A stretch of 64,000 nucleotides of DNA, from NCBI GenBank assembly GCA_048526005.1, contig DBFVEH010000003.1, positions 132,032 through 196,031 on the forward strand, read 5' to 3'. The stretch comes from QALR01 sp900552255 (GTDB lineage: Bacteria > Bacillota > Clostridia > Oscillospirales > CAG-272). This document shows positions 1-7,946 of the stretch, piece after piece. Below the pieces are notes generated by a model. It was given only the letters and a program-made list of their open reading frames with translations, was not told the DNA's origin and ran no database searches. A program made the position numbers and the translations under genes. The stretch's first letter is position 1, and every line of letters starts with the position of its first letter.

Positions 1-34
1 ATACAAATGAATAAAATATTTTATCCGTCTATAT
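1..34. repeat. AT-rich intergenic element, copy 1
   Basis: A short AT-rich element lies directly after the ispA stop. Bases 11-30 (ATAAAATATTTTATCCGTCT) recur exactly at 27576-27595, and bases 1-12 (ATACAAATGAAT) recur at 1192-1203. The core ATAAAATATTTTAT is a perfect 14-bp palindrome. Its role is unknown. Confidence 0.45.
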
Positions 35-36
35 AT

Positions 37-924
37 TTATTTTTTCCGGTCGAGCAAATAGTCGGCAAAGGCAGTCAGCGCCTCGTTTTTTTCATATACA
101 GCAATGGCGGCCTTCGCTTTTTCGGTGACGCGAACGGCATATGCGTGCGCTTCTTCGACGCTCATAAAGCTGAGAAAGGTGGTCTTCCCCATTGCATCGT
201 CGGCATGCGTTTTTTTGCCGAGCGTGGCCTCATCGCCCGTCATATCGAGAATGTCGTCTATGATTTGGAACGCAAGCCCGATCCCGTCGGCATAAGCGGA
301 AGCGGCACGGACGCGCGGATCGGATTCGGAGCAGATTCCCGCAGCCGCACAGCCGAGCAGCGCCGAAGCGCGGATGAGCGCGCCCGTCTTTTTGGCGTGC
401 ATCTTCAAAAGCGTATCAAAATCCGCCTTCTTTTTCTCGGCGGCAAGGTCGATCTGCTGACCGCCCATCATCCCTTCCGCACCGGCGGCGCGCAGGAGCA
501 TCGCCGTCGCCGACAGCGCCGCCTGCGGCGGGACCTCCGAATTGCGCGCGGCAATTTCATATCCGCGGGTGATCAGCGCGTCGCCCGCGAGAAGCGCGAT
601 ATCCTCGCCGAAAACGACATGGTTCGTCGGTTTGCCGCGGCGCAGCGCATCGTTGTCCATGCAGGGCATATCGTCATGGATAAGAGAGGACGCATGCACA
701 CATTCGATCGCGCAGGCGAACGGCAGCGCCGCCTTTTCCTCACCGCCGAACATGCGGCAGGCCTCCAAAACAAGAAACGGACGGATCCGCTTTCCGCCGG
801 AAAGCGCGCTGTAACGCATCGATTCATATAAAACACCGACGGCGTCATCCGTCGTTTCCAGATACGCGGGAAGCGCGTCATTGACAAGCGCCGCATCCCG
901 CAGCAAAAGCTTTTCAATCTCCAT
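37..924 (-). CDS. ispA: Farnesyl/geranyl diphosphate synthase (polyprenyl synthetase)
   Basis: This short-chain trans-prenyltransferase condenses isopentenyl diphosphate with allylic diphosphates to give the C15/C20 precursor used for undecaprenyl phosphate and other isoprenoids; it is cytosolic. The first Asp-rich motif DDMPCMDND lies near residue 84 and the second, FQIIDDILD, near residue 220, with the usual GGKRIRP motif near residue 43. The 295-residue length is normal for the family. The ATG at 924 is preferred over 930 because GAGGG sits at good spacing before it. It overlaps the end of xseB, so the two are probably translationally coupled. It is the last complete gene of the nusB–xseA–xseB–ispA operon; chain-length specificity (FPP or GPP/GGPP) cannot be settled by eye. 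Confidence 0.93.
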   Translation of the reverse strand: MEIEKLLLRDAALVNDALPAYLETTDDAVGVLYESMRYSALSGGKRIRPFLVLEACRMFGGEEKAALPFACAIECVHASSLIHDDMPCMDNDALRRGKPTNHVVFGEDIALLAGDALITRGYEIAARNSEVPPQAALSATAMLLRAAGAEGMMGGQQIDLAAEKKKADFDTLLKMHAKKTGALIRASALLGCAAAGICSESDPRVRAASAYADGIGLAFQIIDDILDMTGDEATLGKKTHADDAMGKTTFLSFMSVEEAHAYAVRVTEKAKAAIAVYEKNEALTAFADYLLDRKK

Positions 925-926
925 TA

Positions 927-1172
927 TCATCCCTCGGCGCTTCCGGTGAAATCCGTCTCCGTAACGGCGCCGTCATCCCCCTTTTGAAGGATTTTCACCT
1001 TTTGCTCCGCCTCGTCCAGCGCCTTGGTGCAGAACTTGACAAGACTCACGCCCTCTTCAAAAAGCGTGAGGGATTCGTCCAGCATTGCATTTCCGTTTTC
1101 CATCGAGCGCACGATCTCCTCCAAACGGGAAAGCGCCGCTTCAAACGTCATTTTCCGATTCTCACCTGCCAT
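927..1172 (-). CDS. xseB: Exodeoxyribonuclease VII small subunit
   Basis: An 81-residue, mostly helical acidic protein that binds the large subunit XseA to form exonuclease VII, which degrades single-stranded DNA. The family pattern is clear: FEAALSRLEEIV near the N-terminus, then LDESLTLFEEGVSLVKFC. GGAGG precedes the ATG. It lies between xseA and ispA, its classic position in Firmicutes, and its 3' end overlaps the ispA start. Confidence 0.93.
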   Translation of the reverse strand: MAGENRKMTFEAALSRLEEIVRSMENGNAMLDESLTLFEEGVSLVKFCTKALDEAEQKVKILQKGDDGAVTETDFTGSAEG

Positions 1173-1191
1173 ATCCAGCCTCCGTTATTTT

Positions 1192-1225
1192 ATACAAATG
1201 AATTATATGTTTTATACAGTAATAT
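1192..1225. repeat. AT-rich intergenic element, copy 2
   Basis: A second copy of the AT-rich element sits between the xseA stop and the xseB start. Its first 12 bases match bases 1-12 of the window and it carries the TTTTATAC and AATATCATTT boxes also seen near 49,000. Confidence 0.35.
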
Positions 1226-1233
1226 CATTTCTT

Positions 1234-2451
1234 TTATTTTCCGTCCTTTGCAAGGATCTCATCGACCGTGGCCTGTACCTGTCCGTCCGAAAGCATCAAG
1301 GACAGCCGTTCTCCGACGGCGGTCTGCGCGACGCTTTTTATGACGGCGCCCTCTCCGGTGAACACCGCTCCATATCCGCGGGAAAGCACGGAAAGCGGAT
1401 TGAGCGCGTCGAGCTTCGCGGTATCTCTGGCAAAATCCGCCCGCTTGCGTGAAAGAAGCGCCGTCATCCTGTCAAAGAGCGCGCGCTCCTCCATCGCAAG
1501 CGCCATTCGCTTATCGTCGACCATATTCATCGGACTCATCAGGACGCGCGCGGACGCGAGCCGCGTGAGACGCTCCCGATACAAGCCGGTTTTTCCCTCC
1601 ATGAGAAGCCCAAGTCTCGCCGTGACATTCGACAGCTTGCGGGAAAGCTCGCCCGTCTCCGGGACGGCAAGCTCCGCCGCCGCCGAAGGCGTCGGCGCGC
1701 GTCTGTCCGCCGCGAAATCGCAGAGCGTAAAGTCCGTTTCATGCCCTACGGCGGAAATGACGGGGATTTTCGACGCCGCGACACGGCGCGCAAGCGTCTC
1801 GCCATTGAACGCCCATAAATCCTCAAGAGAGCCGCCGCCGCGCCCTATGATGATGACATCGACATCCCCCGCGCCGTTGAAATAATCGATGCCGCGCACA
1901 AGGTCCGGCGCAGCTCCCTCTCCCTGCACAAGCGCGGGATACAGCACGGCCTTCGCAAGCGGGAAGCGCCGGCCCAAGATGTTGATGATATCGCGGATCG
2001 CGGCGCCCGTGGGCGAGGTGATGATGCCGATGCGCGTCGGGATCTTCGGCAGCGGCTTCTTTTTTGCCGCGTCGAAAAGTCCCTCCTTTTCCAGCTTCGC
2101 CTTCAACTGCTCATACGCGACATAAAGCGCGCCGACCCCGTCCGGCTCCATCGTCTCCGCATAGACCTGATACTGACCGTCACGCGGAAAAACCCCTACG
2201 CGGCCGCCCACGACGACGCGCATTCCGTTTTCCGGAACGAATTTCAGCTTCGACGCGCTGCCTCGGAACATAACGGCGCGCACCGCGCCTCCCTCGTCCT
2301 TCAAGGAAAAATAAAAATGCCCCGTCTTATAATGGTTCGTGAAATTCGATATTTCGCCCTTGATGAAAACGCGCATCAGGAGCTCGTCGTTTTCCAAAAC
2401 CATTTTGATATATTCATTGAGCTCCGAAACGGTTATGATTCGCTTTTCCAT
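1234..2451 (-). CDS. xseA: Exodeoxyribonuclease VII large subunit
   Basis: Catalytic subunit of exonuclease VII, 405 residues from the ATG at 2451. The reading frame is open further upstream, but homology begins at MEKRIITVSELNEY, so the longer form is not used. An N-terminal OB fold (VFIKGEISNF, HFYFSLKDE) is followed by the catalytic domain with IGIITSPTGAAIRDI near residue 130 and IIIGRGGGSLEDLW near residue 190, then a coiled-coil C-terminal part. Its start overlaps the end of the upstream TsaD-like gene by 19 bp, which suggests coupling. Confidence 0.95.
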   Translation of the reverse strand: MEKRIITVSELNEYIKMVLENDELLMRVFIKGEISNFTNHYKTGHFYFSLKDEGGAVRAVMFRGSASKLKFVPENGMRVVVGGRVGVFPRDGQYQVYAETMEPDGVGALYVAYEQLKAKLEKEGLFDAAKKKPLPKIPTRIGIITSPTGAAIRDIINILGRRFPLAKAVLYPALVQGEGAAPDLVRGIDYFNGAGDVDVIIIGRGGGSLEDLWAFNGETLARRVAASKIPVISAVGHETDFTLCDFAADRRAPTPSAAAELAVPETGELSRKLSNVTARLGLLMEGKTGLYRERLTRLASARVLMSPMNMVDDKRMALAMEERALFDRMTALLSRKRADFARDTAKLDALNPLSVLSRGYGAVFTGEGAVIKSVAQTAVGERLSLMLSDGQVQATVDEILAKDGK

Positions 2452-3386
2452 TCCTGCCTCACTTCTCTTTTCAGTCGTTCCAGTCCGAGATATGCGGTGC
2501 CGACCGCGTTGTCGCTCGACAGCTCCGGCTCGGCAAACCAAACGTCGGAAAGCGCCGACGCTATCGCCTGCCGGATATAGGCGTTCCGCATGACCCCTCC
2601 GGCATAAAGGATCGGAAGGGACGGATACCGCGCTCTTGCCGCCTGCGACATGCCAAGGACCGTCCGCATGACAAAGGCAAGCGCAAATTTTGCGATATCG
2701 CACGCCGGCGTTCCGTTTTCAACCATCCTTGCCGCGATGTTTTCGGCGCCGGAGAGATTGCAGTCGGCGCCGCGGACGCACACCTGCACCGCCGGCTCCC
2801 GCTCCGACTCCCCCGCAAGACGCTCCAATTCCCCTCCGCACGGAAACGAAAGCCCCAGCATCACGCCGATGCGGTCGACAAGCTGCCCTGCCGAGATATC
2901 GAGCGTTCTGCCGACGATCTCCGCGGCAAAGCCGATCGTCTCGTCCGGCGTCACATGCAGAAGCTCCGTCGTTCCGCCCGACAGATGAAATGCAAGAAAT
3001 TCCCCTCTGCCGATCGACTCCGAGCCGCAGGTCTTTACCGCCGCCATCAGATGTCCCGCCTGATGGGAAAAGCGGTACAAGGGGACGTTCAGCACCGAAG
3101 CCGCCGTCTGCGCAGCCGCTTGTCCCGCAAGGAAGCATGGCATATAGGAGCCGGCAACGTCTCTCGGATAGGCGCTGTAGGCCACCGCGTCGAGCTTTTC
3201 CATCGGGGCAAGCGCCCGTATGATCTCCGGCAGATTCACCGTATGCAAAAAAAGCGCGCTGCTCTGCCGGAGCCCGCGCTCTCCCTTGCCCACCGACAAA
3301 AGCCGCCGCTCCTGACGGAAACCGTCCTCGTCCACGAGCGCTATCGACGTCGTATAATTGCTCGTATCGATGCCAAGCACTCTCAT
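2433..3386 (-). CDS. TsaD/Kae1-like protein (peptidase M22 family paralogue)
   Basis: A 317-residue ASKHA-fold protein of the Kae1/TsaD/YgjD family. It starts VLGIDTSNYTTS (phosphate-1 motif), carries the metal-binding HQAGH motif near residue 107 and LSGGTTEL near 138, and ends with a nucleotide-binding LYAGGVMRN and SSDNAVGTA segment. TsaD proper makes the t6A tRNA modification, but Clostridia often carry this second paralogue beside xseA and nusB. The placement favours the paralogue over the t6A enzyme. The function of the paralogue is not established; the metal ligands look intact. It overlaps nusB by 4 bp and xseA by 19 bp. Confidence 0.8.
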   Translation of the reverse strand: MRVLGIDTSNYTTSIALVDEDGFRQERRLLSVGKGERGLRQSSALFLHTVNLPEIIRALAPMEKLDAVAYSAYPRDVAGSYMPCFLAGQAAAQTAASVLNVPLYRFSHQAGHLMAAVKTCGSESIGRGEFLAFHLSGGTTELLHVTPDETIGFAAEIVGRTLDISAGQLVDRIGVMLGLSFPCGGELERLAGESEREPAVQVCVRGADCNLSGAENIAARMVENGTPACDIAKFALAFVMRTVLGMSQAARARYPSLPILYAGGVMRNAYIRQAIASALSDVWFAEPELSSDNAVGTAYLGLERLKREVRQEWKSES

Positions 3387-3799
3387 GCGTTGTTCCTGCC
3401 GGATTTCACCGCGATGGAATTGAGGATGCCGTTGATAAATGCGGGGGCATCGTCGCCGTCATATGCCTTTGCAAGCTCCACCGCCTCGTTGATGGCAATC
3501 GGCGTCGGCACCTCCGTATAAAGCAGCTCATATACGCAGAGCCGCATGATGGCAAGCGACATGCGCGCGATGCGGTCGAGCCTCCATCCCTTCGCGTTCT
3601 CCGAGATTCTCGCGTCGATGTCCCCGATATGCGCCAGCGTTCCGCAGAAAAGAGAGTACGCAAAATCATCCGACGGAATCTCCGCTTCCCCGCATATGAG
3701 AGAGAAAAACGATTCCGGCTCCGCTTCCTTATTAAAATCATAGCTGTAAAGCATTTTGAGCGCGCATTCCCTTGCGGCACGTCTTGAAATAGCTGCCAT
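3383..3799 (-). CDS. nusB: Transcription antitermination factor NusB
   Basis: A 138-residue all-helical RNA-binding factor that, with NusE/S10, binds boxA in rRNA leaders. The N-terminal SRRAARECALKMLYSYDF and the C-terminal PTPIAINEAVELAKAYD followed by FINGILNSI are family signatures. The ATG at 3799 has GGAAGG upstream and matches the usual family start; the open frame extends further but without homology. It is the first gene of the operon that runs down to ispA. Confidence 0.93.
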   Translation of the reverse strand: MAAISRRAARECALKMLYSYDFNKEAEPESFFSLICGEAEIPSDDFAYSLFCGTLAHIGDIDARISENAKGWRLDRIARMSLAIMRLCVYELLYTEVPTPIAINEAVELAKAYDGDDAPAFINGILNSIAVKSGRNNA

Positions 3800-3863
3800 A
3801 AAATTTCCTTCCGGCAAAACAAATTTGCGCATCCTGCGCCCCTAACCGATCGATACTGTGTCA

Positions 3864-3892
3864 ATTATACCGCGCCCCACGGAAAAAGTCAA
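3864..3892 (-). promoter_or_regulatory. Sigma-A promoter of the nusB operon
   Basis: On the minus strand TTGACT and TATAAT are separated by exactly 17 bp, about 65 bp upstream of nusB. It would drive nusB, the TsaD-like gene, xseA, xseB and ispA. Confidence 0.7.
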
Positions 3893-3932
3893 TACAAAAC
3901 GGGCGATGTCCGCGGGGCTCGTTTGCAAGCAA

Positions 3933-3965
3933 TAAAAAAGACGCCGAGAAAAATCCGGCGCCCCT
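3933..3965 (-). terminator. Rho-independent terminator after acpP
   Basis: Read on the minus strand, a GCGCCG/CGGCGT stem with an AT-rich loop is followed by TTTTTT, just after the acpP stop. Confidence 0.7.
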
Positions 3966-3981
3966 CTTTGATACACAAATT

Positions 3982-4209
3982 TTACTGCTGATTGTTTTCG
4001 ATATATCTTGCGACATCTCCCACGGTTTTGAATGTAGCGATCACATCGTCGGGGACGATAACGCCATAATCCTGCTCGATCGTCATCAGCATCTCCACAA
4101 CGTCGAGCGAATCGGCGCCCAAATCATCCACGATTCTCGTATCCTCCGTTATGCTGTTGATGTCAACTCTCAGCTGCTTTGAAAGAATGTCCTTTATCGC
4201 TTCAAGCAT
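3982..4209 (-). CDS. acpP: Acyl carrier protein
   Basis: A 75-residue acidic four-helix protein. The phosphopantetheine attachment serine is Ser34 in DDLGADSLDVVE. It carries growing acyl chains in type II fatty acid synthesis. It stands alone between its own promoter and terminator, away from other fab genes, which is common in Clostridia. The RBS AGGAGG precedes the ATG. Confidence 0.96.
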   Translation of the reverse strand: MLEAIKDILSKQLRVDINSITEDTRIVDDLGADSLDVVEMLMTIEQDYGVIVPDDVIATFKTVGDVARYIENNQQ

Positions 4210-4244
4210 TTCTGTTTTCCTCCTAATATCCTGCTAGTAACGTC

Positions 4245-4273
4245 ATTATATACGAAGCAAATCCAATTTTCAA
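4245..4273 (-). promoter_or_regulatory. Sigma-A promoter of acpP
   Basis: On the minus strand TTGAAA and TATAAT are 17 bp apart, about 35 bp upstream of the acpP start. No clear FapR-type operator was recognised. Confidence 0.75.
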
Positions 4274-4326
4274 GTACCTTTGGAAAATATTTTATCTTTT
4301 TGATTTTTGCCGCCGTGCAAAAGCGA

Positions 4327-4830
4327 TTATTCCTCCTGCTCCTTTCGGTCGATCGCTTCCCGTATCAGCGCAAGCATGGCCTCATCCGGCTGAAACACGA
4401 TCTCGGCGACATCCCCGTTGAATTCAAAGATATAGGAATAGGTCTTTTTCGGGCGGATCACCTGACAATAATTATAGCGGATCTTGACACGCCCATAGGT
4501 TTCCGCAAACGCCGTACGCTGCTCTTTGGTTTTCGGCGTTTCCAAAATGGCAAGTGCCGTGCTCATCGAGACATTGCAGGCATACATCTGTCTGCGTCCC
4601 GTTCGTTTCATTACGATGAAATTTCCTTCGTCGATCACATAAGTGTATTCGGTAAACACATAGCGAAAAAGCAGCTCAAAGCTGAAAATATAAAACAAAA
4701 GCGCAATGATTTCATAAACGGCCTGATAACGGACGTGAAGAAAAACCGTGCCGACAAGCGCGCAGGCGATCAGCACGCAGGCAAAAGAAATGAGCTTTGC
4801 GGTTTTATTTTTTTCCGGCGTATATCTCAT
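4327..4830 (-). CDS. Small membrane protein with two N-terminal TM segments, unknown function
   Basis: A 167-residue protein. Residues about 10-30 (LISFACVLIACALVGTVFL) and 38-56 (VYEIIALLFYIFSFELLFR) form two membrane helices; the remaining ~110 residues are a soluble domain (YTYVIDEGNFIVMKRTGRRQ, then YNYCQVIRPKKTYSYIFEF) with alternating strands that resembles a bacterial PH-like domain, though this is a visual impression only. GGGAGG precedes the ATG. It is a single-gene unit, divergent from the cassette starting at 5047. Confidence 0.6.
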   Translation of the reverse strand: MRYTPEKNKTAKLISFACVLIACALVGTVFLHVRYQAVYEIIALLFYIFSFELLFRYVFTEYTYVIDEGNFIVMKRTGRRQMYACNVSMSTALAILETPKTKEQRTAFAETYGRVKIRYNYCQVIRPKKTYSYIFEFNGDVAEIVFQPDEAMLALIREAIDRKEQEE

Positions 4831-5046
4831 AAAGCCTCCCTATTTCAGAATACAAATAAATGATTCACGTATTTTTCCGCCCGGCCTCCAAAAAGTGACG
4901 AGAAAAGTGGCAAAAGAAAAAATCACGGCATAGAATATACAATGAAAAGCGACAGCAAAAGTGTCGGTAAGGATCGGCGAGGGACGTTCCGCCCTCATAC
5001 AAAATTTAAATACGCCGCCCAAGAGACGGCCCCTTTGGAGGTTACA

Positions 5047-5301
5047 ATGGAAATCAATCAGAAAATGCTCGATTCTCTGCTCTCCTTAAGCGATGAGGAT
5101 TTGCAAAACAAATTACGTCTTATCGCATCCTCGATCGGCTTCGACGAGAGGATCGCCGCGGCACAGACCGCGGACGTCACCAAAGTGCGCACCATGCTGA
5201 AAAGCGCCGGCACGGACGACATCAACCGACTCATCAACGCGATGGGACGGGAGCGCGCGGAAACCATTATCAAAACGCTGGGCGGAGGCGGTAACGGATG
5301 A
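5047..5301 (+). CDS. Small helical protein, first gene of an unknown three-gene cassette
   Basis: An 84-residue, probably all-helical protein beginning MEINQKMLDSLLSLSDEDLQ and ending in a glycine-rich tail. I do not recognise a characterised family. GGAGG lies at good spacing before the ATG at 5047, so the longer open frame from 4942 is not used. Its stop overlaps the start of the next gene by 4 bp (ATGA), so the two are probably translated together. No signal peptide or TM segment is seen. Confidence 0.6.
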   Translation: MEINQKMLDSLLSLSDEDLQNKLRLIASSIGFDERIAAAQTADVTKVRTMLKSAGTDDINRLINAMGRERAETIIKTLGGGGNG

Positions 5302-5669
5302 ACGGCGATTTCAGCTCCAAGCTCGACAAAATTTTGTCCAATCCCGCCATGATGGCGCAGATCAAATCGCTCGCCGACACCATGACGGAGGACGGAGAAG
5401 CCAAAACGCCGCCTCCGCCGCCCCCGCAGGCGGCAGCCGAGCCGGAGCCAGCCTCTGCCCCTGAATCTCCCCCGCAGCCGGACACACCGGCGGCGATGCC
5501 TGCACTGTTTTCACCCGCCCCGGGAATGGAGAAAAACATCAAAAACACACGGGCTCTCCTTTTGGCGCTGAAGCCTTATCTCGACGACAAAAGAAGAGAC
5601 AAAATCGACAAAATGCTGAACATGCTGCGTCTTGCCGAAATGGCAGGCTATTTCAAGAATCTGATATGA
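5298..5669 (+). CDS. Proline-rich small protein, second gene of the unknown cassette
   Basis: A 123-residue protein: a helical start (FSSKLDKILSNPAMMAQIKS), a Pro/Ala/Glu-rich linker of about 40 residues with a run of six prolines, and a helical C-terminal part (NTRALLLALKPYLDDKRRDK). The helical ends joined by a disordered linker suggest a scaffold or interaction protein, but no function can be assigned. It overlaps the previous gene by 4 bp and lies a few bases before the next one. Confidence 0.6.
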   Translation: MNGDFSSKLDKILSNPAMMAQIKSLADTMTEDGEAKTPPPPPPQAAAEPEPASAPESPPQPDTPAAMPALFSPAPGMEKNIKNTRALLLALKPYLDDKRRDKIDKMLNMLRLAEMAGYFKNLI

Positions 5670-5673
5670 GGAG

Positions 5674-6042
5674 GTGAGGAAAATTTACAGCCGAAGCTAC
5701 GGTTCCATCGAAACCGACGCGAGGACGCGGCCGAAAATCACCGTTCCTCCGGATTATAACGGAAGTATGTACGCAGAAAGCAAAAGATATGAGCCGGAGA
5801 TACCGGAGCACGAAAAGGAAGAGACTCCCGCCGAAAAAGAAAAGAAGGAGCCGGCAGCACCCGTATCCGCAAAGCCGGCGGCTCCGCATGAGAAAGCTCA
5901 AGGCGGACTCCTTGGCGGACTTCTTGAAAAAATATCCGCGGAAGACCTCATCATGTTCGGCCTGATTCTTGCGATGCTGCTCGGCGATTCCGACGACAAC
6001 ACCGCGCTTCTCGCGGTGATCATGGCGATCATCCTCACTTAA
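5674..6042 (+). CDS. Small protein with hydrophobic C-terminal tail, third gene of the unknown cassette
   Basis: About 120 residues: a charged, Glu/Lys/Pro/Ala-rich N-terminal two-thirds, then GGLLGGLLEKISAEDLIMF and a hydrophobic tail (LILAMLLGD, then LLAVIMAIILT) likely to associate with the membrane. The start is unusual: an in-frame TGA lies at 5662-5664, and the candidates are GTG at 5674, which lies inside the AGGAGG sequence, or the rare ATT codon at 5683, about 8 nt after AGGAGG. The coordinate given uses GTG. The 3' end overlaps the convergent gene by 3 bp. Confidence 0.55.
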   Translation: MRKIYSRSYGSIETDARTRPKITVPPDYNGSMYAESKRYEPEIPEHEKEETPAEKEKKEPAAPVSAKPAAPHEKAQGGLLGGLLEKISAEDLIMFGLILAMLLGDSDDNTALLAVIMAIILT

Positions 6043-6806
6043 TCGATGCTGAACATATAGTTGCTGAAAGAAAAATCCAAATCCGTAGACAAGACGTCGA
6101 TCGTCCAAATAACACGTCCGCCGCGGTATCTGGAAAAAGACGCGATAAGCCCTGTAGACATGGAAAACCTGACGTTGTCGACCATGGCAAGCGACGCATA
6201 TTCATATGCCGCCGTGCAAACACCGTCCCTCTCCATATATTCAAAGATTTCATGCTCCTCCTCCAAAAGAAGGCTGAAATCCGGCAGCGGCGCCATTTTT
6301 TCAAAAGCGTATCCGTCGGATACGGCATAATACGTGCTGGACGGAGCGAGAAAATCGATCACCTGTATTCTCGTGCCGTCGCAGGTTATGACACACTCGG
6401 TTTCATTTCCGCTGTTGTAGCGATTGATCTTATAGCGATCGCCGTAACGCCAGATTTCATAGGTCCCGGAAACCGGCACATCGTCTCCCGCCGTCTCATC
6501 GGAGGAAATCTGTATTTTGATATAATAGCTGTCCACAAAAGGGGTCTCGGCCAGCATCCTATCAAAGCTTGCTTCGGTAAGGGCTGCGTTCGCCGCAGGC
6601 GATGCCGCGGTATGGACGGGAAGCGAAAAATCCGTTCCGGCAGGTACGCCGCCTTGTATTTCTCCGGGAAGTCCAAATGCAAACTCGGCGATTCCCGTCT
6701 TATATAAGACGAACAGGCAGAGCGCACAGACAAGAGTAAACGCAAGAAGAACGGACAGCACGGAAACAAGCGTCAGAAGATTTTTATACGCGCCCTTTTT
6801 TCCCAT
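6039..6806 (-). CDS. Membrane-anchored extracytoplasmic protein, unknown function
   Basis: A 255-residue protein with one N-terminal membrane helix (about residues 10-35, LLTLVSVLSVLLAFTLVCAL) and a large outer domain rich in beta-strand patterns (FVDSYYIKIQISSD, YEIWRYGDRYKINRYNSG, CVITCDGTRIQVIDF). The layout resembles outer-membrane-lipoprotein-carrier/sporulation-type beta domains, but no confident family is visible. The ATG at 6806 has AAGGAGGA before it. It follows the TagO-like gene after 19 bp and is probably in the trpS–tagO operon. Confidence 0.6.
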   Translation of the reverse strand: MGKKGAYKNLLTLVSVLSVLLAFTLVCALCLFVLYKTGIAEFAFGLPGEIQGGVPAGTDFSLPVHTAASPAANAALTEASFDRMLAETPFVDSYYIKIQISSDETAGDDVPVSGTYEIWRYGDRYKINRYNSGNETECVITCDGTRIQVIDFLAPSSTYYAVSDGYAFEKMAPLPDFSLLLEEEHEIFEYMERDGVCTAAYEYASLAMVDNVRFSMSTGLIASFSRYRGGRVIWTIDVLSTDLDFSFSNYMFSID

Positions 6807-6825
6807 ATCCGTCCTCCTTTTCACA

Positions 6826-7926
6826 TCATACGATTTTATTCACCTTTGAAACGGCGGCCGTTTCCTCCGGCGGCTTCTTTTTTCCGCGAAAAATCCCTTT
6901 CCAATGCTTCATAATTTCCAGAAACGCGAGGTCAAGAAGCACAAGGACCGCCGAGAAAATCTTATATTTCATAAAAAGAATGGAAGCTACGCAAAATACG
7001 GCAGACGCGCAGTAGATCGCAATGACCGACTGCTTCGGCGTAAAGCCGTTGTCGATCAGCTTGTGGTGCAGATGGGATCTGTCCGCCGTAAACGGGCTTT
7101 GCCCTTTGGCGATCCGTCTGAAAAACGCGACCACCGTATCCAAAATCGGCAAAGCAAAGATGAGGGCGGGCACAACGATGGAGAAGAGCGCCTGCGCCTT
7201 GAAAAGTCCGAAAACGGAAATGCAGGCCATGATATACCCGATGAACATGGAGCCGGCATCTCCCATAAAGATCGTCGCCCTGTTTGCATTATAAGGCAGA
7301 AAGCCGAGCACAGCGCCGCAGAGCGCGGCGGAGGCGATGATGCACACCGTATTCCCCATGACGACGGAGGTGATCAGCAGAGCAAAGGATTCCAGCGCGG
7401 AAACGCCGCTTGCAAGCCCGTCAAGACCATCGATGAGGTTGACCGCATTGATGATGAGCACCATCCAAAGCACCGTCACCGGGATCGAAAATACGCCGAA
7501 AACGATGGTTTTGTCAAACAGCGTCGTATATTCGATCGCGCCGCCGAAATAAGCGGTAAAAGCGGAAATCACGATCTGAAAGAAGAGCTTCAAAAGCGAG
7601 GGCATGTCATACATATCGTCGATGACGCCCACAAAGCAGATGCTCATGCCGCCGATGACCATCACCGCAACGGATTGCGGGATCGCCCCCAGCATGAGAA
7701 ACGAAAACAGAACCGCAGAGGTCACAAAGCCGAGCAGGATGGCAAGTCCGCCGAAATACGGCACGGGCTTTTTGTGAAGCTTGCGGGCGCCGTCCGGCCT
7801 GTCGTAGCACCCGCAGACAGCGGCGAGCTTCCCCGCGAGGGGCGTCGCGGCAAGCGCGACAAAAAAGGCCGCGGCAATGGCAAAGAGACAGAACAAAATA
7901 TCCGTCTTGAAAATGGAATCCAGCAT
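6826..7926 (-). CDS. Undecaprenyl-phosphate N-acetylhexosamine-1-phosphate transferase (WecA/TagO family)
   Basis: A 366-residue polytopic enzyme of the MraY/WecA/TagO family that transfers a sugar-1-phosphate from a UDP-sugar to undecaprenyl phosphate, the first step of wall teichoic acid or other glycan synthesis. Family motifs are visible: VIDDMYDMPSLLK near residue 100, NAVNLIDGLDGLASG near 160, FMGDAGSMFIG near 220, and HLHHKLIDNGFT near 285, which marks the WecA/TagO branch rather than MraY. About ten TM helices are expected. It lies 20 bp downstream of trpS. Confidence 0.9.
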   Translation of the reverse strand: MLDSIFKTDILFCLFAIAAAFFVALAATPLAGKLAAVCGCYDRPDGARKLHKKPVPYFGGLAILLGFVTSAVLFSFLMLGAIPQSVAVMVIGGMSICFVGVIDDMYDMPSLLKLFFQIVISAFTAYFGGAIEYTTLFDKTIVFGVFSIPVTVLWMVLIINAVNLIDGLDGLASGVSALESFALLITSVVMGNTVCIIASAALCGAVLGFLPYNANRATIFMGDAGSMFIGYIMACISVFGLFKAQALFSIVVPALIFALPILDTVVAFFRRIAKGQSPFTADRSHLHHKLIDNGFTPKQSVIAIYCASAVFCVASILFMKYKIFSAVLVLLDLAFLEIMKHWKGIFRGKKKPPEETAAVSKVNKIV

Positions 7927-7946
7927 AAATTTTTAATTATCCTCAG

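Noticed and set aside
2452..2703. N-terminal extension of XseA
   Set aside because: The extra 84 residues are a shadow of the TsaD-like gene; homology and RBS place the start at 2451.
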